Shown in pieces: positions 59,180 to 64,000 of a stretch of DNA of 64,000 bases. The stretch lies in the NCBI GenBank assembly GCA_000720535.1, contig JOAZ01000010.1, positions 124,001-188,000 on the forward strand. Reading direction: 5' to 3'. The translations under genes and the position numbers were made by a program. This DNA is from Streptomyces halstedii (GTDB taxonomy: Bacteria > Actinomycetota > Actinomycetes > Streptomycetales > Streptomycetaceae). How positions within the stretch are numbered: position 1 is the stretch's first letter; each line of letters opens with the position of its first letter. The notes beneath the pieces are model-generated. The model did not search any database. It had not been told where the DNA came from and worked only from the letters and a program-made list of their open reading frames with translations.

Positions 59180-62100
59180 ATGATCCTGCTCCTGTCGACG
59201 TCCGACACCGATCTGCTGAGTGCCCGCGCCTGTGGCGGCCCGGTCGGCTTCCGCTACGCCAACCCCTCCCGGCTCCCGCTCCAGGACCTCCCGGACCTGC
59301 TGGAGGGCACCGACCTCGTCGTCGTACGGCTCCTCGGCGGTGTCCGCGCCTGGCAGGAGGGCCTCGACCAGGTGCTGGCCACCGGCCGCCCCGTCGTCGT
59401 ACTCACCGGTGAACAGGCCCCCGACGCCCAGCTGATGGCCGCCTCCACGGTCCCCATAGGCATCGCCGCCGAGGCGCACGCCTACCTCGCGCACGGCGGC
59501 CCCGCCAACCTGGAGCAGCTGGCCCGGTTCCTCTCGGACACGGTGCTGCTCACCGGGCACGGCTTCGAGCCGCCCGCCCCGGCCCCCGCCTGGGGCCCGC
59601 TGGAGCGCACCGCCCGCGAGGTCACCGGCCCGACCGTCGCCGTGCTCTACTACCGCGCCCACCACATGAGCGGCAACACCGCGTTCGTCGAGGCGCTCTG
59701 CACCGCCGTCGAGGACGCGGGCGCCCGCCCCCTCCCGCTGTACGTCGCCTCGCTGCGCACCCCCGAACCCGAACTGATCGACGAACTGCGGTCCGCCGAC
59801 GCCATCGTGACGACCGTCCTCGCGGCGGGCGGCACCAAGCCGGCCACGGCCTCGGCGGGCGGCGACGACGAGTCCTGGGACGCGGGAGCCCTCACCGGCC
59901 TCGACGTACCCGTCCTCCAGGCGCTCTGCCTCACCAGCCCGCGCGCCGCCTGGCAGGAGAACGACGAGGGCGTCTCGCCGCTGGACGCCGCGACCCAGAT
60001 CGCCGTCCCCGAGTTCGACGGCCGCCTGATCACCGTCCCGTTCTCCTTCAAGGAGATCGACGAGGACGGCCTGCCCGCGTACGTCGCCGACCCCGAGCGG
60101 GCCGCCCGGGTCGCCGGGATCGCCGTACGCCACGCCCGGCTGCGCCACATCCCGGCCGCCGAGAAGCGGATCGCGCTCGTCCTGTCCGCGTACCCGACCA
60201 AGCACTCCCGCATCGGCAACGCGGTCGGCCTCGACACCCCCGCCAGCGCCGTCGCCCTGTTGCGCCGACTGCGCGCCGAGGGATACGACTTCGGGCCCGA
60301 GGACGAGATCCCCGGCCTGGTCTCCGGCGACGGCGACGAGCTGATCTACGCGCTGATCGAGGCGGGCGGCCACGACCAGGAGTGGCTGACCGAGGAGCAG
60401 CTGGCCCGCAACCCGGTCCGCATCCCCGCCGCCGACTACCGGCGCTGGTTCGCCACCCTGCCCTCCGAGCTGCGTGAGGCCGTCGAGGAGCACTGGGGCC
60501 CGGCGCCCGGCGAGATGTTCCTCGACCGGTCCCGCAACCCGGAGGGCGACATCGTGCTGGCCGCCCTGCGCCGCGGCAACCTGCTGATCCTCATCCAGCC
60601 GCCGCGCGGCTTCGGCGAGAACCCGATCGCGATCTACCACGACCCGGATCTGCCGCCCTCGCACCACTACCTGGCCGCCTACCGCTGGATCGCCGCCCCG
60701 GCCGAGGACAACGGCTTCGGCGCCGACGCGATGATCCACCTCGGCAAGCACGGCAACCTGGAGTGGCTGCCCGGCAAGAACGCCGGACTGTCCGCCGCCT
60801 GCGGCCCCGACGCGGCCCTGGGCGACCTGCCGCTGGTCTACCCGTTCCTGGTGAACGACCCGGGCGAGGGCACCCAGGCCAAGCGCCGGGTGCACGCCAC
60901 CCTGGTCGACCACCTGGTGCCGCCGATGGCCCGCGCCGACAGCTACGGCGACATCGCCCGCCTCGAACAACTCCTCGACGAGCACGCCCAGATCGCCGCG
61001 ATGGACCCGGCGAAGCTGCCCGCGATCCGCGCCCAGATCTGGACGCTCATCCAGGCCGCGAAGCTCGACCACGACCTCGGACTCGAAGACCGGCCCGAGG
61101 ACGAGGGCTTCGACGAGTTCATCATGCATCTCGACGGCTGGCTCTGTGAGATCAAGGACGTCCAGATCCGCGACGGCCTGCACGTCCTGGGCGGCGCCCC
61201 GGCCGGGAAGGACCGCGTCAACCTGGTCCTGGCCGTGCTGCGCGCCCGCCAGATCTGGGGCGGGACGGCGTCGCTGCCCGGACTGCGCGAGGCGCTCGGC
61301 CTCGACGAGTCCGCGGCCACCCGCACCGCCGCCGACACCGTCGAGGAGCAGGCCCGCGCCCTGGTCCAGGCGATGGAGGACGCCGGCTGGGACCCGGCCG
61401 CCGTCGCCGCCGTCGCCGGGGGACACCCCTCGGCCGTCGCGGACATCCTCGACTTCGCCGCCCGCGAGGTCGTGCCCCGCCTCGCCGCGACCACGGACGA
61501 ACTCGCCCACACCGTCCACGCGCTGAACGGCGGCTTCGTCCCGGCGGGTCCGTCCGGATCGCCGCTGCGCGGCCTGGTCAACGTGCTGCCGACCGGCCGT
61601 AACTTCTACTCCGTGGACCCCAAGGCCGTCCCCTCCCGGCTCGCCTGGGAGACCGGCCAGGCGCTGGCCGACTCGCTGCTGGAGCGCTACCGCGCCGACA
61701 ACGGCGAGTGGCCCACCTCCGTCGGCCTGTCCCTGTGGGGCACCAGCGCCATGCGCACGGCGGGCGACGACATCGCCGAGGCCTTCGCCCTGCTCGGCGT
61801 CCGCCCCGTCTGGGACGACGCCTCGCGCCGCGTCACCGGCCTGGAGCCCATCCCGTACGAGGAACTGGGGCGGCCCAGGATCGACGTCACCCTGCGGATC
61901 TCCGGCTTCTTCCGGGACGCGTTCCCGCACACGGTGGGTCTGCTGGACGACGCCGTACGGCTGGCCGCCTCCCTCGACGAGCCCGCCGAGCGGAACTTCG
62001 TACGCGCCCACACCCAGGCCGACCTGGCCGAACACGGCGACGAACGGCGCGCCACCACCCGCATCTTCGGCTCCCGGCCGGGGACCTACGGGGCGGGGCT

Positions 62101-62779
62101 GCTCCAGCTCATCGACTCCCGCGACTGGCGCACGGACGCCGACCTCGCCGAGGTGTACACGGTGTGGGGCGGCTACGCCTACGGCCGCGAGCTCGACGGG
62201 CGCCCGGCCCGGGAGGAGATGGAGAGCGCGTACAAGCGCATCGCCGTCGCCGCGAAGAACACCGACACCCGCGAGCACGACATCGCGGACTCGGACGACT
62301 ACTTCCAGTACCACGGCGGCATGGTCGCGACCGTACGGGCGCTGAAGGGCACCGCCCCCGAGGCGTACATCGGGGACTCCACCCGCCCCGAGACGGTCCG
62401 TACCCGCACCCTGGTCGAGGAGACGTCCCGGGTCTTCCGCGCCCGCGTCGTCAACCCGAAGTGGATCGAGGCGATGCGGCGCCACGGCTACAAGGGCGCC
62501 TTCGAGCTGGCCGCCACCGTCGACTACCTCTTCGGGTACGACGCGACGACGGGCGTGGTCGCGGACTGGATGTACGACAAGCTCACCGAGACGTACGTCC
62601 TGGACCCGACGAACCGCGAGTTCCTCCAGCAGGCCAACCCCTGGGCGCTGCACGGCATCGCGGAACGCCTCCTGGAGGCGGAGTCCCGGGGCATGTGGGA
62701 GAAGCCCGACCCGGCGGTCCTCGACGCGCTGCGCCAGGTCTTCCTGGAGACCGAGGGCGATCTGGAGGGCGAGGACTGA
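59180..62779 (+). CDS. cobN: Cobaltochelatase subunit CobN
   Basis: The protein is 1199 residues, near the usual size of CobN. It is the large subunit of the ATP-dependent aerobic cobalt chelatase that inserts Co(II) into hydrogenobyrinate diamide. Typical segments are RIALVLSAYPTKHSRIGNAV, HLGKHGNLEWLPGKNAGLSA and PEAYIGDSTRPETVRTRTLV. The partner ATPase and VWA subunits (CobS/CobT or ChlI/ChlD types) are not in this window. ATG at 59180 is preceded by the riboswitch. Codon use is ordinary for the chromosome. Confidence 0.95.
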   Translation: MILLLSTSDTDLLSARACGGPVGFRYANPSRLPLQDLPDLLEGTDLVVVRLLGGVRAWQEGLDQVLATGRPVVVLTGEQAPDAQLMAASTVPIGIAAEAHAYLAHGGPANLEQLARFLSDTVLLTGHGFEPPAPAPAWGPLERTAREVTGPTVAVLYYRAHHMSGNTAFVEALCTAVEDAGARPLPLYVASLRTPEPELIDELRSADAIVTTVLAAGGTKPATASAGGDDESWDAGALTGLDVPVLQALCLTSPRAAWQENDEGVSPLDAATQIAVPEFDGRLITVPFSFKEIDEDGLPAYVADPERAARVAGIAVRHARLRHIPAAEKRIALVLSAYPTKHSRIGNAVGLDTPASAVALLRRLRAEGYDFGPEDEIPGLVSGDGDELIYALIEAGGHDQEWLTEEQLARNPVRIPAADYRRWFATLPSELREAVEEHWGPAPGEMFLDRSRNPEGDIVLAALRRGNLLILIQPPRGFGENPIAIYHDPDLPPSHHYLAAYRWIAAPAEDNGFGADAMIHLGKHGNLEWLPGKNAGLSAACGPDAALGDLPLVYPFLVNDPGEGTQAKRRVHATLVDHLVPPMARADSYGDIARLEQLLDEHAQIAAMDPAKLPAIRAQIWTLIQAAKLDHDLGLEDRPEDEGFDEFIMHLDGWLCEIKDVQIRDGLHVLGGAPAGKDRVNLVLAVLRARQIWGGTASLPGLREALGLDESAATRTAADTVEEQARALVQAMEDAGWDPAAVAAVAGGHPSAVADILDFAAREVVPRLAATTDELAHTVHALNGGFVPAGPSGSPLRGLVNVLPTGRNFYSVDPKAVPSRLAWETGQALADSLLERYRADNGEWPTSVGLSLWGTSAMRTAGDDIAEAFALLGVRPVWDDASRRVTGLEPIPYEELGRPRIDVTLRISGFFRDAFPHTVGLLDDAVRLAASLDEPAERNFVRAHTQADLAEHGDERRATTRIFGSRPGTYGAGLLQLIDSRDWRTDADLAEVYTVWGGYAYGRELDGRPAREEMESAYKRIAVAAKNTDTREHDIADSDDYFQYHGGMVATVRALKGTAPEAYIGDSTRPETVRTRTLVEETSRVFRARVVNPKWIEAMRRHGYKGAFELAATVDYLFGYDATTGVVADWMYDKLTETYVLDPTNREFLQQANPWALHGIAERLLEAESRGMWEKPDPAVLDALRQVFLETEGDLEGED

Positions 62780-62854
62780 GCGGCGCGGACTGAGCGGCGC
62801 GGAGGGGACGGGCCCCGTGGCCCCGTCCCCTCCCGCCTCCCGCGCCTCCCCTTC

Positions 62855-63118
62855 TCAGCCGGCCGACGAACCCCCGGCTCCGCCGAACAGCTTGTACAGC
62901 AGGTAGAGCACCGCCACCGCCGGGATGACGAAGATGTAGACGGGGAACTCGAAGGTGCCGGACGTCTGGTTGGCGACGTAGAAGCCGTACCCGGTGAAGA
63001 ACGCGCCGCCGAGCAGGGCGTAGGCGCGGTCCTTCAGGGAGAGACCGGGGGCGAAGGTGACCCCGATCAGGATCAGTCCGGAGATCACGGAGAAGATCTC
63101 GTACGCGGTCCACTGCAT
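62855..63118 (-). CDS. Small three-span membrane protein, unknown function
   Basis: The 87-residue protein has about three hydrophobic segments: EIFSVISGLILIGVTFAPGL, AYALLGGAFFTGYGFYVA and FPVYIFVIPAVAVLYLLYKL. GGAAGGACTTCACC precedes the ATG at 63118. It ends GGAGGSSAG. It converges with cobN and has no recognised domain. The gap upstream (63119-63359) has many GTGCCGGGTGGTG repeats and no gene. Confidence 0.75.
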   Translation of the reverse strand: MQWTAYEIFSVISGLILIGVTFAPGLSLKDRAYALLGGAFFTGYGFYVANQTSGTFEFPVYIFVIPAVAVLYLLYKLFGGAGGSSAG

Positions 63119-63169
63119 GGTGAAGTCCTTCCGAGGCGGTAGGGACGGGGCGGGCGCCGTGACGAGGCG

Positions 63170-63345
63170 CGTGTGCCGGCGGCCGGAGCGGCCGCGGGCG
63201 GCCGTGGTGGGCGGCGGGCGGGTGTGCCGGTGGTGCGGGGTGTGCCGGGTGGTGTGGGGCGTGCTGGCAGTGCCGGGTGGTGTGGGTGCGCCGGGTGGTG
63301 CGGGCGGTGCGAGGCGTGCCGGGTGGTGCCGGATGTACGTGTGTG
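63170..63345. repeat. GTGCCGGGTGGTG simple-repeat stretch
   Basis: At least five imperfect copies of GTGCCGGGTGGTG or close variants occur between the small membrane protein gene and the cyclase-like gene. Confidence 0.6.
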
Positions 63346-63359
63346 AGGCGGGAGCCCGC

Positions 63360-64000
63360 TCAGGGGCGCCACCAGCGCCGGGGGCGGGGGTGTTCACCCA
63401 CGCGCACGTCGCGGCCGGCGAAGTTGTTGCCGGGGCCGACGCGCAGATCGCCGCCCGCCGAGAACGAGAGCCCGCCCTCGCGAGGCGCCTCCCGGTCGGC
63501 GGCGGTGGCGGCCGGGCCGGGGGACGTCCCGGCGGCGACCCGGCGGGCCGCGTCCTCGTCCCCCGGGACGTGCAGCCAGGCCCGTACAGCCGTCTCCTTG
63601 ACACGTACGTCCACCGCGTGGAACGCCTGCGGGGCGATGCCCGGGTAGCCGCCGCGCACCACGTCCTCGTGGATGGTCTCGGAGACCAGTACCGCGAGAT
63701 CACCGCGGGCCGCCGCGACGGCCTTCCGCAACGGCTCGCTGTCGCACAGCCGGAACGCCCGGATCACCGCGTGGCCGCCGATGCCGTGCGCGTCGAGGTG
63801 GACGTCGCCCGCGTGGACGGCGACCCGCAGCCTCAGCAGCGGATCCCCGCGCCGCCGGCGTCCCAGCGCCGCGTCGAGGCGCGGCAGGACATCGCCGAGG
63901 ACCACCGACTTGGGGACCTGCCCCGGGACGACCACCAACAGGCCGTCGCCACGGTCCTCGTGTGCGCAGGAGGACCAGAGGGGCTCGGTGAACGCGGCGC
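63360..64000 (-). CDS. Cyclase-fold-like protein, C-terminal part (start beyond window)
   Basis: The frame stays open to the right edge, so at least 210 residues are visible and the start lies outside. DGLLVVVPGQVPKSVVLGDV, LRLRVAVHAGDVHLDAHGIG and HAVIRAFRLCDSEPLRKAVA resemble the nucleotide-cyclase-like fold found in Streptomyces effector-associated regulators. Obvious metal-binding Asp pairs of a true cyclase are not clear here. The C-terminus GGDLRVGPGNNFAGRDVRVG is a Gly/Asn-rich tail seen in such proteins. The role is unknown. Confidence 0.65.
   Translation of the reverse strand, partial: AAFTEPLWSSCAHEDRGDGLLVVVPGQVPKSVVLGDVLPRLDAALGRRRRGDPLLRLRVAVHAGDVHLDAHGIGGHAVIRAFRLCDSEPLRKAVAAARGDLAVLVSETIHEDVVRGGYPGIAPQAFHAVDVRVKETAVRAWLHVPGDEDAARRVAAGTSPGPAATAADREAPREGGLSFSAGGDLRVGPGNNFAGRDVRVGEHPRPRRWWRP

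Overview
The window is high-GC actinobacterial chromosome, almost certainly Streptomyces. The signs are very strong third-position GC, GTG starts, the adjacent sporulation-type sigma factors sigN and sigF, a subtilisin-inhibitor gene, a rare TTA codon confined to a regulator, and a gene order around sigN-sigF-tadA-upp that I recall from S. coelicolor (about SCO4034 to SCO4043).

Layout. 1-12.4 kb: the start of a glycerophosphodiester phosphodiesterase, a membrane HtrA-like protease, tRNA-Ser(UGA), small membrane and secreted proteins, a SigE-family sigma factor, a fatty acyl-CoA ligase behind a palindromic operator, a 1485-residue PAS/kinase-like/receiver protein whose catalytic residues look lost, a subtilisin inhibitor and tRNA-Ser(GCU). 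12.47-19.34 kb: a 6.8-kb island integrated in tRNA-Arg(ACG), bounded by a perfect 50-bp duplication. It has no integrase. It carries a four-gene leftward group (conserved protein, 32-residue membrane peptide, metal-binding-like protein, kinase-fold protein), a divergent XRE-DUF5919/NUDIX pair, a small peptide gene with a strong terminator, and an AT-richer OLD-nuclease plus KTSC-protein pair with a LexA-like core upstream.

19.4-39.4 kb: a mixed chromosomal stretch. It has a NUDIX hydrolase, a lipoprotein, a YCII-type protein, a DUF2797 protein, an amidohydrolase, a two-component system followed by a GT2-GtrA fusion and an ArnT-like glycosyltransferase, a secreted endonuclease/phosphatase, a DHA2 efflux pump with TetR regulator and matching operators, a 2-hydroxyacid dehydrogenase/PPOX pair, a 162-bp MITE, a YceI protein and a DHA2 transporter that both carry carboxypeptidase-regulatory-like repeats, and a MarR regulator with two palindromes. 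40.0-49.7 kb: a conserved core with sigN, sigF, tRNA-Ser(CGA), tadA and its partner, upp, a LytR_C protein, an M28 peptidase and a HhH-GPD protein.

50.9-62.8 kb: corrin-ring genes. cobL-cobM run rightward, cbiD leftward, cobK rightward, cobG-cobH-cobIJ leftward, then a 36-bp minisatellite, a MITE remnant, a cobalamin riboswitch and cobN. Together they cover the ring methylations, ring contraction, C-12/C-5/C-15 steps, precorrin-6A reduction and cobalt insertion; the late adenosylation and side-chain genes are not in this window. The window ends with a small membrane protein and the C-terminal part of a cyclase-fold-like protein.

The best candidates for something undescribed are the OLD-KTSC pair and the surrounding integrase-less tRNA-Arg island.
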